Part shown: positions 28,338-37,800 of the stretch, piece after piece
Numbering within the stretch: position 1 is the stretch's first letter
How the letters are laid out: each line of letters begins with the position of its first letter
Source of the DNA: Spirulina major PCC 6313
Lineage (GTDB): Bacteria > Cyanobacteriota > Cyanobacteriia > Cyanobacteriales > Spirulinaceae
NCBI RefSeq assembly: GCF_001890765.1
Contig: NZ_KV878783.1
Span: 4,368,771-4,432,770, forward strand
Direction: 5' to 3'
DNA: 64,000 bases
The notes under the pieces: model-generated
Seen by the model: only the letters and a program-made list of their open reading frames with translations
Told to the model about the DNA's origin: nothing
Databases searched by the model: none
Made by a program: the position numbers and the translations under genes

Positions 28338-29987
28338 TTGAAACGCTCACTCACACAAAACGTCCAATCTGTTCCTCCCAGTTCCATTCGCTCACCAGAA
28401 ATGTTGGAAAAGAAAGTACAAACCCCCAAGAAAGTGAATTCTAGTGATACGGCTCGCCGTGCTAGTGCCATGCTAGGACTTGCTGCAATCTCCATGGGTG
28501 CAACAGCTGGTGTGCTGATTGCCAGCCAAGGGGATGAGGCTATTGCGGCTGAACCTGCATTTAATCGCTCTGATGCGGGTCAAGTTGATATGTCTCCATT
28601 GGAGCAATCAACGTCACTCATTCAACACCGTATTCAGGACGGCGATACCCTCTGGGATCTCTCTCTGTCCTACAACGTTCCCGCTGATGCGATCGCAGCA
28701 TCCAACAATCTCCCCGAAGATACCGTGTTATCCATCGGCCAGACGTTGGTGATTCCCGCTGCTAATACCGCTGCGAACCCCGTTGTTGCCGCTGTAGCTG
28801 AACCGATGGAAGTGGCCGTCGCTGACATCGCCGAAGATGACTACGAGCTGACTGCGATCGAAGCCGTCGAAAAAGACTCCAACCCGAAAACTCCCGCTGT
28901 CATTGCTGAGACAGAACCCCAAATCATTGCCAGCGCAGACCCTGGCCAAACCATTCACGCAGTTCGGTCTGGTGAAACCGTTGCGGAAATTGCGGCTCAG
29001 TACAATGTCACCCCGAATGATATTCTCGCGAGTAACAACATTGCTGATCCTCGCACCCTCCAAGTCGCCCAAAAATTGATTATTCCGGGCGCAGCATCTC
29101 CCACCGATACAGCAGATGCGATCGCTTCAACCCCCATTGCTTCAGCCCCTATCGCCCCGGCTGCGGCTCCTGAGTTGGTCACCCAAAACACCACGACCCT
29201 CGCGACCCAACTCAACGACCCGACCCCCGATGACCGCATCAGCCGCCTCAAAGAGGAAGTGATGCAAATGCGCGAAGAATACCGCGCCCAACGGGAGCGT
29301 CAAACCCCGACCACGACCCAAGCGGCATCTGCTCCTAGCGTTACTCCGCTAGAACCCCAAGCACAACCGGCATCTCCGGAATGGCAGCGTCAACAACAAC
29401 TGCGCAAACCCAGCCGCCCTGAAGTGATCGCACCTCAACCGGAAGCCGCCCCTCAAACCAGCCAACAACCGGATCTCGTTGCGGCTGCACCCACTTCGGG
29501 GCGTGGCTACAACCGCTTACTACAGTTGCCCGCTGGTCAGAGTGTTGAGCCGCAAATTCCGCCCTTACAGGAGCGTGATCAATACCTGCCTGACCGGCCG
29601 CAAGAGTTTAACGGCTATATTTGGCCCGCTCGTGGTGTGTTGACTTCTGGTTATGGCCCTCGCTGGGGTCGGATGCATCGTGGGATTGACATTGCCGCTC
29701 CGACGGGAACTCCGATCCATGCAGCCGCTTCTGGAGAAGTGACTGTGGCAGGTTGGAACTCTGGGGGTTACGGTAACTTGGTGGAAATCCGTCATCCCGA
29801 TGGCAGCATGACCCGTTACGCCCACAACAGTAAGCTGTTGGTGCGTAAAGGCGATCGCGTTGAACAAGGTCAACAGGTGGCGCTGATGGGTAGCACCGGC
29901 TTCAGCACCGGGCCTCACCTGCACTTTGAAATCCACCCGTCCGGTAGTGGTGCCACGAACCCCATGGCCTTCCTCCCTAGCCGCTAG
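28338..29987 (+). CDS. LysM-domain M23 metallopeptidase (peptidoglycan hydrolase)
   Basis: 549 residues. A hydrophobic segment near residues 45-60 (AMLGLAAISMGATAGVLIAS) serves as export signal or anchor. Two LysM domains bind glycan (HRIQDGDTLWDLSLSYNV near residue 97; HAVRSGETVAEIAAQYNV near residue 205). A Pro/Gln-rich linker leads to the M23 endopeptidase: GPRWGRMHRGIDIAAPTG (HxxxD) and TGPHLHFEI (HxH) near residue 525. It would cleave peptide cross-links in the periplasm. The start is TTG, backed by a perfect AGGAGG six bases upstream. A long leader precedes it. Confidence 0.94.
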   Translation: MKRSLTQNVQSVPPSSIRSPEMLEKKVQTPKKVNSSDTARRASAMLGLAAISMGATAGVLIASQGDEAIAAEPAFNRSDAGQVDMSPLEQSTSLIQHRIQDGDTLWDLSLSYNVPADAIAASNNLPEDTVLSIGQTLVIPAANTAANPVVAAVAEPMEVAVADIAEDDYELTAIEAVEKDSNPKTPAVIAETEPQIIASADPGQTIHAVRSGETVAEIAAQYNVTPNDILASNNIADPRTLQVAQKLIIPGAASPTDTADAIASTPIASAPIAPAAAPELVTQNTTTLATQLNDPTPDDRISRLKEEVMQMREEYRAQRERQTPTTTQAASAPSVTPLEPQAQPASPEWQRQQQLRKPSRPEVIAPQPEAAPQTSQQPDLVAAAPTSGRGYNRLLQLPAGQSVEPQIPPLQERDQYLPDRPQEFNGYIWPARGVLTSGYGPRWGRMHRGIDIAAPTGTPIHAAASGEVTVAGWNSGGYGNLVEIRHPDGSMTRYAHNSKLLVRKGDRVEQGQQVALMGSTGFSTGPHLHFEIHPSGSGATNPMAFLPSR

Positions 29988-30026
29988 GCTTCACCAGAGT
30001 TAGGTTAGACCATCAACTCAATTAAC

Positions 30027-30063
30027 AAAACAGAGCCAAGACTGAAGTCTTGGCTCTGTTTTT
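30027..30063 (+). terminator. Intrinsic terminator of the LysM/M23 gene
   Basis: ACAGAGCCAAGAC (30030-30042) pairs perfectly with GTCTTGGCTCTGT (30047-30059) around a TGAA loop and is followed by TTTT. An A-run on the left makes it potentially bidirectional. Confidence 0.93.
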
Positions 30064-30455
30064 GTGGGAATACTGCGAGACCCATCCGATCGCTGTGACT
30101 CGATTAGGGATTAAAGCCTCGATCGCACCATGCTCGATCTAGATTGAGTGTGATCAAAGAGTGACATAACCCCAATTTTTGGGGGGCTGAGGCAACGTCG
30201 TGCGGGTGTGCTTGTAATCTTCTGTTACAAAAGAGCGATCGCAACAAAGACCAAAAATCACCGTTTCATCAGGATTTGAGCGATTGAGCCAGGCTTTTTT
30301 TGATGAACAAATATTACAAATTTGGCTCCACCGTGAACTTAGATTACTAAAATCTCATATTTCCTGTGGCTTCATTATAATTACCTATTAACAGGCAAGA
30401 TTTTAAAAAGTTAATAATTAACTGTTACCTAGAGAACTTCAAGAGGTCACAAAAC
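30064..30455. other. Intergenic region upstream of small membrane protein
   Basis: About 390 AT-rich bases between the terminator and the next ATG. I see no gene, repeat or clear RNA. It presumably holds the promoter of the downstream gene. Confidence 0.5.
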
Positions 30456-30836
30456 ATGGTAAGCATTCAACATAATCAATCCCTTTGGCATCACGATTCT
30501 TTGACTCACACGAAAAGCTTCTTGCTGTGGAGCTTTACGCTGGCGGTCTGTTTGTTGGTGGTTGGCTTTCCCATGCTGGTTTTGGTGGCAACGGTGACGG
30601 CGTTGGCTGCGATCGTCCTACAATCTTTGCTGCCGATGAGTGCAGTGTTGGTTGTGGTGGGAACGGTCACAGGGTTTCATGTACTGGGAATTTTCTTGGG
30701 GGCGGCGATCTTAACTGCTAAAGGAGTCCATCCTGACGAAGTGCGTTGGCTCCATTGGCTCCACGGGAATACGACGGAACAGACTCAACCGGTCTACGCC
30801 GCTTGCCCGTTAACCTGTGACCTCGTTCATTCTTAA
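30456..30836 (+). CDS. Small membrane protein of unknown function
   Basis: 126 residues. A polar N-terminus with several His (HNQSLWHHDSLTH) precedes two hydrophobic hairpins covering about residues 22-90, then a short polar tail with WLHWLHG and two Cys. No family recognised. A ribosome site (AAGAGGT) precedes the ATG, and a terminator follows the gene, so it is a monocistronic unit. Confidence 0.75.
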   Translation: MVSIQHNQSLWHHDSLTHTKSFLLWSFTLAVCLLVVGFPMLVLVATVTALAAIVLQSLLPMSAVLVVVGTVTGFHVLGIFLGAAILTAKGVHPDEVRWLHWLHGNTTEQTQPVYAACPLTCDLVHS

Positions 30837-30874
30837 CCCTCACTCATGTTTTAACCTTGCTGGGAGCAAGATCG

Positions 30875-30905
30875 AAAGCAGCTCAAATTCGTTGAGCTGC
30901 TTTTG
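30875..30905 (+). terminator. Intrinsic terminator after the small membrane protein
   Basis: GCAGCTCAA (30878-30886) pairs with TTGAGCTGC (30892-30900), extended by AAA/TTT, and is followed by TTTTG. The loop is ATTCG. Confidence 0.9.
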
Positions 30906-30946
30906 TCTGGGGAGATCATGATAGGAACGCGCAGGGATGCGTGGGA

Positions 30947-31900
30947 TTAGAAGCGAATCGGAATGTTGGCGAGGCGGCGATCGCGGGCAATGGTAAACAG
31001 AGCAGCATCGGGCCCGGAGGAGAGAAACGTCAGAATATCGTCAACGGAGCGGATGCGGCGGCGGTTGATGGCGAGAATGCGATCGCCCGGACGTAAACCC
31101 GACTGCGCCGCGATCGATCCCCGCTCCACCCCTTGAATAATCAAGTCGGGGGTCATGGCCACACCGAGGCGAATTTGGCTCGCTGTAGGGGATGGCGGGG
31201 GAGGGGCTGGCTGTTGGGCGAGATTGCGGGCGGTGGCGATTTGGTCACGGCTGCGGGCGATGAGTTGCTCCACGGCTTGGAGATGGGTGGCGAAGCCGAT
31301 GCCCACATTACCGCGATTGGGGGTGATGATGGCTTTATTGACCCCGATTAACTCGCCGTTGGAGTTGAGTAAGGGCCCGCCAGAATTACCGGGGTTGATC
31401 GCCGCGTCGGTTTGTAAGTCACCGTTGGGGGCGATGCGGCTCAGAATGCCGGTGGTGAGTGTGCCGGATAATCCGAAGGGACTGCCGATCGCATAGACCT
31501 GCTGGCCGACGCGGACATCTTGCCGGGAGGCGAGGGGAATGGCGGGGAAGCGGCGGGTGCTGAGAATTTGGACGAGGGCGAGATCATTGGTGCGATCGAC
31601 GGCAATCACTTGGGCCGGGTAGCGATCGCCTGCTGCGGTGATCACCACAACGCGGCCCCGATTCGCCCCTTGAATCACATGATCATTGGTTAAGACTAAA
31701 CCCGTCGGGTCGATAATACTGCCCGATCCTGCGCCTCGGCCAATATCCAACGTCACCACCGCTGGGCTTGCCGCTTCATACAGATCGATGCGGGTTTGCT
31801 CATCTGGGTTAAACGCGAAGACCGCAGGAATGGCAGGCGATGAGGCAGTGGCAGCGATCGAGAGCGCACAGGCAACCCAATAACCCGGTTTAATTCTCAT
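30947..31900 (-). CDS. HhoA/DegP-like trypsin-type serine protease with PDZ domain
   Basis: 317 residues with an export signal (residues 1-32). The catalytic triad is visible: His in LTNDHVIQ near residue 84, Asp in RTNDLALVQ near 115 and Ser in NPGNSGGPLL near 193. One PDZ domain closes the protein (RLGVAMTPDLI, GLRPGDRILAINRRRIRSV). Deg/Htr proteases degrade or refold misfolded proteins of the periplasm or thylakoid lumen. It is somewhat shorter than Synechocystis HhoA/HhoB/HtrA. ATG 31900 is used; an earlier TTG would add only five residues. Confidence 0.93.
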   Translation of the reverse strand: MRIKPGYWVACALSIAATASSPAIPAVFAFNPDEQTRIDLYEAASPAVVTLDIGRGAGSGSIIDPTGLVLTNDHVIQGANRGRVVVITAAGDRYPAQVIAVDRTNDLALVQILSTRRFPAIPLASRQDVRVGQQVYAIGSPFGLSGTLTTGILSRIAPNGDLQTDAAINPGNSGGPLLNSNGELIGVNKAIITPNRGNVGIGFATHLQAVEQLIARSRDQIATARNLAQQPAPPPPSPTASQIRLGVAMTPDLIIQGVERGSIAAQSGLRPGDRILAINRRRIRSVDDILTFLSSGPDAALFTIARDRRLANIPIRF

Positions 31901-32051
31901 AATTCTTAACCCCAATGCCGACTAAAACGAATACGCAAAGAGACTGAAAGTTTGCAGGGCTGAGTGGATCTGCATCAGGCTCGTGCCTTCAGTGTAGATA
32001 AAGTTGGGTGCAATCGGTTCAGATGGTGTAATGGCTGACCCTGTTTCCCCT

Positions 32052-32756
32052 TCACGCACATTGGCGGCCATCCGGGAGGATTGCCCCGGTGAGAATCGCT
32101 CCGGTTAATTTCACTAACCAGCGATCGCCACTTCCTCCCACTAAGGCCCCTTTCAAATTCGCCCCACTGAGGTCAGCGCCACTGAAATCCGCCCCGACTA
32201 AGTTGGCTCCTTCGAGGTTGGCATTGCGGAGATTGGCCCGGAGTAAATTGGCGCGAAAGAGATCCGCCTGACGGAGGTTCGCCCCTTCTAAATCAATGCC
32301 ATGGAGAAACCCATCGCGCAGGTTTGCCCCCGTCAAATTCGCGTTTTTGAGGTTCCGTCCTGATAAATCCCGTTCGCGCAGGTTTGCCCCTCGGAGGTCG
32401 GCCCCTTGCATATCGTGCATATCGGGGCGGCGATAGGAGTGGCGGGTGCGGTAGGGGTTGGAGGGGCGTGGGGGATTGTGGGGGCGCGATCGCGGCGTTG
32501 ACGGTGGCCGTGAGGGGGGACTCGATTGCGACACCGGGACGGCTGCGGTGGGGGCTTGCGATCGCAACATATCCCGCGCATGGTTAATCTCTTTCAGGCG
32601 GGCCGCCGCTTTTTCGATCAAACGGGGGTTATCCTGAGGCAAGCGGTCTGGATGCCAAATAAAGGCTAAATCTTTATAGGCTTGATTAATGTCTTCCAGA
32701 GAAGCTCCCGGCTCCAAACCCAAAACTTGATAGTAGTGATTTAACGAATAAGTCAT
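32052..32756 (-). CDS. DnaJ-domain / pentapeptide-repeat fusion protein
   Basis: About 234 residues. Residues 5-65 are a J domain with intact HPD (DLAFIWHPDRLPQDNP). A Pro/Arg/Ser-rich linker spans about 70-120. Residues 125-215 are pentapeptide repeats of the A(D/N)Lxx type (ADLRGANLRERDLSGRNLKN onward), predicted to form a right-handed quadrilateral beta helix. The J domain would recruit an Hsp70; the helix may bind a partner protein. ATG 32756 gives the usual J-domain start MTYSLNHYYQVLGL; an alternative start is seven codons earlier. Confidence 0.88.
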   Translation of the reverse strand: MTYSLNHYYQVLGLEPGASLEDINQAYKDLAFIWHPDRLPQDNPRLIEKAAARLKEINHARDMLRSQAPTAAVPVSQSSPPSRPPSTPRSRPHNPPRPSNPYRTRHSYRRPDMHDMQGADLRGANLRERDLSGRNLKNANLTGANLRDGFLHGIDLEGANLRQADLFRANLLRANLRNANLEGANLVGADFSGADLSGANLKGALVGGSGDRWLVKLTGAILTGAILPDGRQCA

Positions 32757-32978
32757 TAGTTCACCAGGCAACGCCATTAATCCCTCAGCATAGTGTGATC
32801 CTCGATCACCTCTTTAAAATATTAAACAAAATCCCGGAATTTGAGGGTATTTTTGTTTTTTGTGTTCATCGTGAACGTTTGGTATCGCAACAGCCCAGAG
32901 GCTTCAGACCTCCAAAACGGTCAACATCCTTACCAAGAGCCGGTTTGATCTTGCTTTTATCCTTCTGTCGTTAGCCCT

Positions 32979-33914
32979 ATGGCCATCACCCCCGATCGCT
33001 TCCACCAGCTTAAAGCCACCCTGTCCCGCATCATCGTCGGGCAACAGGCCACAATTGAACAATTACTGATTGCCCTCCTTTGTGGAGGTCATGTGATTTT
33101 AGAAGGCGTTCCCGGAACCGCCAAAACCCTGCTGGTGAAAGAACTTTCCCAGGCCATTCATGCCCAATTTCGTCGCGCTCAACTGACCCCGGATGTTTTG
33201 CCCGCTGATCTCATTGGCACGCATATTTTTGACCTCAATAGCCGGACGTTTACCCTGAAAGCGGGGCCCGTTTTTACCGAAATTCTCCTCGCTGATGAAA
33301 TTAATCGCACCCCGCCCAAAACCCAAGCCGCTCTCCTCGAAGCCATGGCGGAACGTCAAGTTACCCTCGACGGTGAGACCCTGCCCCTCTCGCCCTTGTT
33401 TTGGGTGATTGCGACGCAAAATCCCCTGGAATTTGAGGGTACTTATCCCCTCCCAGAAGCCCAACTCGATCGCTTCCTCTTCAAAGTGGTGGTGTCCTAT
33501 CCTGCGCCGGAATTTGAAAAGCAAATGTTGCTTAATCTCCAGAACGATGCTTCCGTAACCGCTGCGACATCGGAGCTAACGGTGGAGACGATCCTCGCGG
33601 CACAGGCGGCGGTGGCGCGGGTGAAGGTCACGGAAGCGGTGGTGGATTATTTATTGGCGTTGGTGACGCGATCGCGCCAGATGGCCGATGTGGCCCTGGG
33701 GGCATCGCCACGGGCGGCGGTGGCGTGGTTGCGGGCGAGTCAAGCTACCGCCTGGCTCGCCGAGCGGGACTATGTGACCCCCGATGATGTGAAGGCGATC
33801 GCGCCGCCCCTGCTGCGCCATCGTCTCATCCTCACCCCCGATGCTCTTCTTAACGGCATCACCCTAGAGCAAGCGATCGCCTCCCTCCTCCAAACCGTCA
33901 CCGTGCCCCGCTAA
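32979..33914 (+). CDS. moxR: MoxR-family AAA+ ATPase
   Basis: 311 residues. Walker A is GVPGTAKTLLVKEL near residue 43, Walker B ILLADEINRTPPKTQAALLE near residue 103, and sensor WVIATQNPLEFEGTYPLPEAQLDRF near 142. MoxR proteins act as chaperone-like ATPases, usually with VWA-domain (DUF58) partners. No DUF58 or VWA gene adjoins it, as a tRNA gene follows. Confidence 0.93.
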   Translation: MAITPDRFHQLKATLSRIIVGQQATIEQLLIALLCGGHVILEGVPGTAKTLLVKELSQAIHAQFRRAQLTPDVLPADLIGTHIFDLNSRTFTLKAGPVFTEILLADEINRTPPKTQAALLEAMAERQVTLDGETLPLSPLFWVIATQNPLEFEGTYPLPEAQLDRFLFKVVVSYPAPEFEKQMLLNLQNDASVTAATSELTVETILAAQAAVARVKVTEAVVDYLLALVTRSRQMADVALGASPRAAVAWLRASQATAWLAERDYVTPDDVKAIAPPLLRHRLILTPDALLNGITLEQAIASLLQTVTVPR

Positions 33915-34006
33915 CCTCACCCCCCGCCCCAATCTTAAAAAAAAAGCCCCTGAACGGCCACTGACGGCAAATCCTGTGCTAAGATTACAAACCGTGACCG
34001 CAAAAC

Positions 34007-34080
34007 GGCTCAGTAGCTCAGTTGGTTAGAGCAGGGGACTCATAAGCCCAAGGTCGGCAGTTCAAATCTGCCTTGAGCCA
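34007..34080 (+). tRNA. tRNA-Met (CAT anticodon)
   Basis: A full cloverleaf: acceptor GGCTCAG/TTGAGCC, D stem GCTC/GAGC, anticodon loop CTCATAA, T stem GGCAG/CTGCC with loop TTCAAAT, discriminator A, no encoded CCA. The anticodon stem has only three Watson-Crick pairs; positions 27-43 and 31-39 are G-A and A-G. The A after position 34079 is the discriminator. CAT could also be an elongator-like tRNA-Ile2 read with lysidine, but the body looks like elongator Met. Confidence 0.9.
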
Positions 34081-34092
34081 TTATTCACCCCC

Positions 34093-34120
34093 AAGCACCT
34101 CCCCCCAGAGGTGCTTTTTT
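34093..34120 (+). terminator. Intrinsic terminator of tRNA-Met
   Basis: AAGCACCTC (34093-34101) pairs with GAGGTGCTT (34108-34116) around CCCCCA, followed by TTTT. Confidence 0.9.
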
Positions 34121-34140
34121 ATCGTTGGGTTCATCGCCCT

Positions 34141-34704
34141 TTAAGCGATCGGCGGCGGCACCGGATTGGACAGGGGGCGCAGCGGTCGGGGCTGGGCTTG
34201 GGGGGTTGCAATTAACCGGAGGCTAATCGTCGTCTGTTGACTGAGATCCTGCTGAATTGGAGCCGCAACGCCGAATTGCTGATCGCTTTGCCCAGAGAGT
34301 CCCGTACCGCCCGCGCGACGACTTGACCCGGCAAGATACCCCGCACTAAAGGGGGCGGATGCAGGCGGCGGGGGTGCAGGCAGTTCCGGGGTAAACACCA
34401 CTTGCACCACGCCCAGATTCGGATCATGGGCGGCTAACCCGGCCTGCTGAGCTTCGGGAGTCGCGATCGCATAGAACGTAAAACGTCCGGTATCATTCAC
34501 CGGCCGTTCCAACGTGATCAAACTCACCGCCGGAATCCGCCACGTGCCCACCGGTTTACCATCGATCATCACCTTGGCATCGCAGCGTTGGCGATGTTCG
34601 TTGCGCAGATGCAGGGTGTAGGGCGTGTTGTGGGGCAGTTCCACATAGCCGTTGGGCGTTTCTTTGCCGGGTTGAATCGTGAGGCTAAAACTGTTGATTT
34701 CCAT
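34141..34704 (-). CDS. Hypothetical protein with beta-rich N-terminal domain
   Basis: 187 residues. Residues 1-110 look like a beta sandwich with the segment CDAKVMIDGKPVGTWRIPA near residue 42 and RFTFYAIATPEAQQAGLA near residue 75. I have seen this pattern in uncharacterised proteins of bacteria and algae, but no function is known to me. The rest is a low-complexity Ala/Pro linker and a short Gly/Arg- and Gln-rich tail. Starts 103 bases from divergent ispF. Confidence 0.75.
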   Translation of the reverse strand: MEINSFSLTIQPGKETPNGYVELPHNTPYTLHLRNEHRQRCDAKVMIDGKPVGTWRIPAVSLITLERPVNDTGRFTFYAIATPEAQQAGLAAHDPNLGVVQVVFTPELPAPPPPASAPFSAGYLAGSSRRAGGTGLSGQSDQQFGVAAPIQQDLSQQTTISLRLIATPQAQPRPLRPLSNPVPPPIA

Positions 34705-34807
34705 GGCAATTTCTGATGATCAACCCCTCCGTCATAGCATAGCTCTGTCCCAATCTAAGGGATAATCAAAGAGGTTTATCATAGGCAGACAGCACCGGAT
34801 CAGGGCT

Positions 34808-35293
34808 ATGAAGATTCGCATTGGCAACGGTTACGACATTCACCAATTGGGGCGCGATCGCGATCTAATCCTCGGCGGTGTGAAGCTTGATCATCACCTA
34901 GGACTCGTCGGCCATAGCGATGCCGACGTGCTGACCCATGCGATCATGGATGCCCTGCTCGGAGCCTTAGCCCTGGGCGATATCGGCCATTTTTTCCCCC
35001 CCACCGACCCCCAATGGGCCGGAGCCGACAGCCTCAAACTCCTCGCCCAGGTTCACCACGAAATTCAGCAACGGGGCTGGCAGATCGGCAACCTCGATGC
35101 CGTGGTGATCGCTGAACGCCCCAAATTAAAACCCCATCTGGGGACAATGCGCGATCGCCTCGCCCAAGTCCTCCACCTCGATCGCGACCAAATCAGCATC
35201 AAAGCCACCACCAACGAAACACTCGATGCCGTCGGCCAAGAACAAGGCATCGCCACCTACGCCGTCGTGCTCCTGTTCGCCTCAGACTCGTAA
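34808..35293 (+). CDS. ispF: 2-C-methyl-D-erythritol 2,4-cyclodiphosphate synthase
   Basis: Forms the cyclic diphosphate of the MEP isoprenoid pathway. At 161 residues it is full length. It has the zinc ligands in GNGYDIHQL (Asp-x-His, residues 9-11), [19 protein letters not shown] near residue 36 and [18 protein letters not shown] near the end. Confidence 0.97.
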   Translation: MKIRIGNGYDIHQLGRDRDLILGGVKLDHHLGLVGHSDADVLTHAIMDALLGALALGDIGHFFPPTDPQWAGADSLKLLAQVHHEIQQRGWQIGNLDAVVIAERPKLKPHLGTMRDRLAQVLHLDRDQISIKATTNETLDAVGQEQGIATYAVVLLFASDS

Positions 35294-35316
35294 TGGTTCA
35301 GTTAATCGTAGCGGCC

Positions 35317-35985
35317 TTAAGGACTGCAAAATTCTAGATTCGTCCCCCCTTCTTGACCACCGGAAATCCAACCCGCATAGGGAGCCGAAATCTTCAGCCA
35401 GAGCCGAGCCTCATCATCCATTTGGCTTTCGCCCGTCAGCGTCGCCCGCATCCCCTCTAAGAGACGACCCGCAAACGGTTCAGCACCCACCTCAGGCCGC
35501 GGACGCACCACCAACCCCAACGCCGCCCGCCGACAACTGCCCGGTGTTAAATCCACAAGGGTCGGATGTTGCGTAAACACGGGCCGAGCCGGTTCTGCGG
35601 GTGATGTGCTCACCGCTGTACAGGGTTTGAGATGACGAGCAATCACAAATCCCGCGAGGGGCGCTGTAATGGGAACCCAGCCATTCGCCCCTGCGGATGC
35701 GATCGTCACCCGCGCCTCTGGCTCCAAAATGCCCAGAGTACTGCTATCCGCCCCCACAGAAGGCTTAGCAAAAATATCAACGGTGCGATTCGTCTGGCGG
35801 CAATTTGGGTCTGCCGGATTAACCGCAGCGGTCGTTTCCGCAGTAGATGTCTCCGGTGCAGAATCTGGTGTAGATTGCGCTGCTTCTGCTTGGGGAGGAT
35901 CGGAGGGAGTTTGAGCCAAAGCTGTTGGCATCACGCTACCGATCAGCAACAGCGAAAGTAAAAACGCTTGCGTATTCATGATCAC
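35317..35985 (-). CDS. Exported protein with two SH3-like domains
   Basis: 222 residues with a cleavable signal (MNTQAFLLSLLLIGSVMPTALA). An acidic Thr/Ala-rich linker follows. Two bacterial-SH3-like segments occupy about residues 70-125 (RTVDIFAKPSVGADSSTLGIL, GWVPITAPLAGFVIARHLK) and 155-215 (GLVVRPRPEVGAEPFAGRL, LWLKISAPYAGWI). Such domains bind peptidoglycan or proteins in the periplasm. Cys pairs flank each domain. Function unknown. Confidence 0.78.
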   Translation of the reverse strand: MIMNTQAFLLSLLLIGSVMPTALAQTPSDPPQAEAAQSTPDSAPETSTAETTAAVNPADPNCRQTNRTVDIFAKPSVGADSSTLGILEPEARVTIASAGANGWVPITAPLAGFVIARHLKPCTAVSTSPAEPARPVFTQHPTLVDLTPGSCRRAALGLVVRPRPEVGAEPFAGRLLEGMRATLTGESQMDDEARLWLKISAPYAGWISGGQEGGTNLEFCSP

Positions 35986-36006
35986 AAAAAGCGAAAGGGG
36001 TTAACC

Positions 36007-36024
36007 AAAACCCCCGTTCGGGGT
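36007..36024 (-). terminator. Probable terminator of the tRNA-Tyr/tRNA-Thr unit
   Basis: On the minus strand CCCCGAACGGGG is followed by GTTTTGG: a four- to five-pair GC stem with a short T-run, about 110 bases beyond tRNA-Thr. Confidence 0.55.
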
Positions 36025-36131
36025 GTTTAATTTAGCCTATGCTATCATTAACCCGGAATTGTGCTCTAGTCATCACTTTAACCGCAGTCTAATCGTTGAG
36101 CTTTACCCCACATTGGGTTACACAACATAAA

Positions 36132-36203
36132 AGCCCGTGACGAGGATTGAACTCGTGACCTCACCCTTACCAAGGGTGTGCTCTACCACTGAGCCACACG
36201 GGC
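36132..36203 (-). tRNA. tRNA-Thr (GGT anticodon)
   Basis: Complete cloverleaf on the minus strand: acceptor GCCCGTG/CACGGGC, D stem GCTC/GAGC, anticodon arm CACCC-TTGGTAA-GGGTG, T stem ACGAG/CTCGT. No encoded CCA. Nine bases downstream of tRNA-Tyr, so probably one transcript. Confidence 0.97.
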
Positions 36204-36212
36204 GGGAAAAGG

Positions 36213-36297
36213 TGGTGGGCCGAGTTGGATTTGAACCAACGTAGGCGTAGCCAGCGGATTTACAGTCCGCCCCCATTAACCACTCGGGCATCGACCC
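36213..36297 (-). tRNA. tRNA-Tyr (GTA anticodon)
   Basis: Class II tRNA on the minus strand: acceptor GGGTCGA/TCGGCCC, anticodon loop CTGTAAA in the arm GCGGA...TCCGC, a long variable arm, T stem GTTGG/CCAAC. CCA appears to be encoded at the 3' end (36213-36215), unlike tRNA-Thr next to it. Confidence 0.96.
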
Positions 36298-36348
36298 CTT
36301 TGATTTCCACGATTATTAATCGTAGCGGAGTGATTCACAAAAGGCAAG

Positions 36349-37554
<1,206 letters not shown>

Positions 37555-37692
37555 TTACACCTGGTAGGCGGTGTTTAGGGCCCAGAGGATGAGGGCGATG
37601 ATGCTGCCGATGACAAGGGTGGCGGAGATGGCCACGACGAGAGGCTTGTCAGCGTTCTTGAATTTCATGATGCCGCGATTCAGATCAGACAT
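37555..37692 (-). CDS. 45-residue single-span membrane protein
   Basis: A small open frame: MSDLNRGIMKFKNADKP, then one hydrophobic helix (LVVAISATLVIGSIIALILW) and a short ALNTAYQV tail. The polar N-terminus with Lys/Arg and the single helix resemble small subunits of thylakoid complexes in cyanobacteria, but I cannot assign it to NdhP, NdhQ, Pet or Psb families. It lies between the CNNM gene and the divergent SGNH gene. Codon use is regular, which supports a real gene. No strong ribosome site seen. Confidence 0.72.
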   Translation of the reverse strand: MSDLNRGIMKFKNADKPLVVAISATLVIGSIIALILWALNTAYQV

Positions 37693-37800
37693 AGTGCGTT
37701 ATGGGTTGTGGGTTTATCTCAACTTCAGGGTAAGCATGGGTTTAGCATGGATGCAGATTTTATTTTTTAATCTTAATCTTAATCAATGCTTGGGGAAAAC

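Noticed and set aside
28003-28444. Short plus-strand frames in the LysM/M23 leader
   Set aside because: They overlap the probable structured leader and the coding start, with no family likeness.
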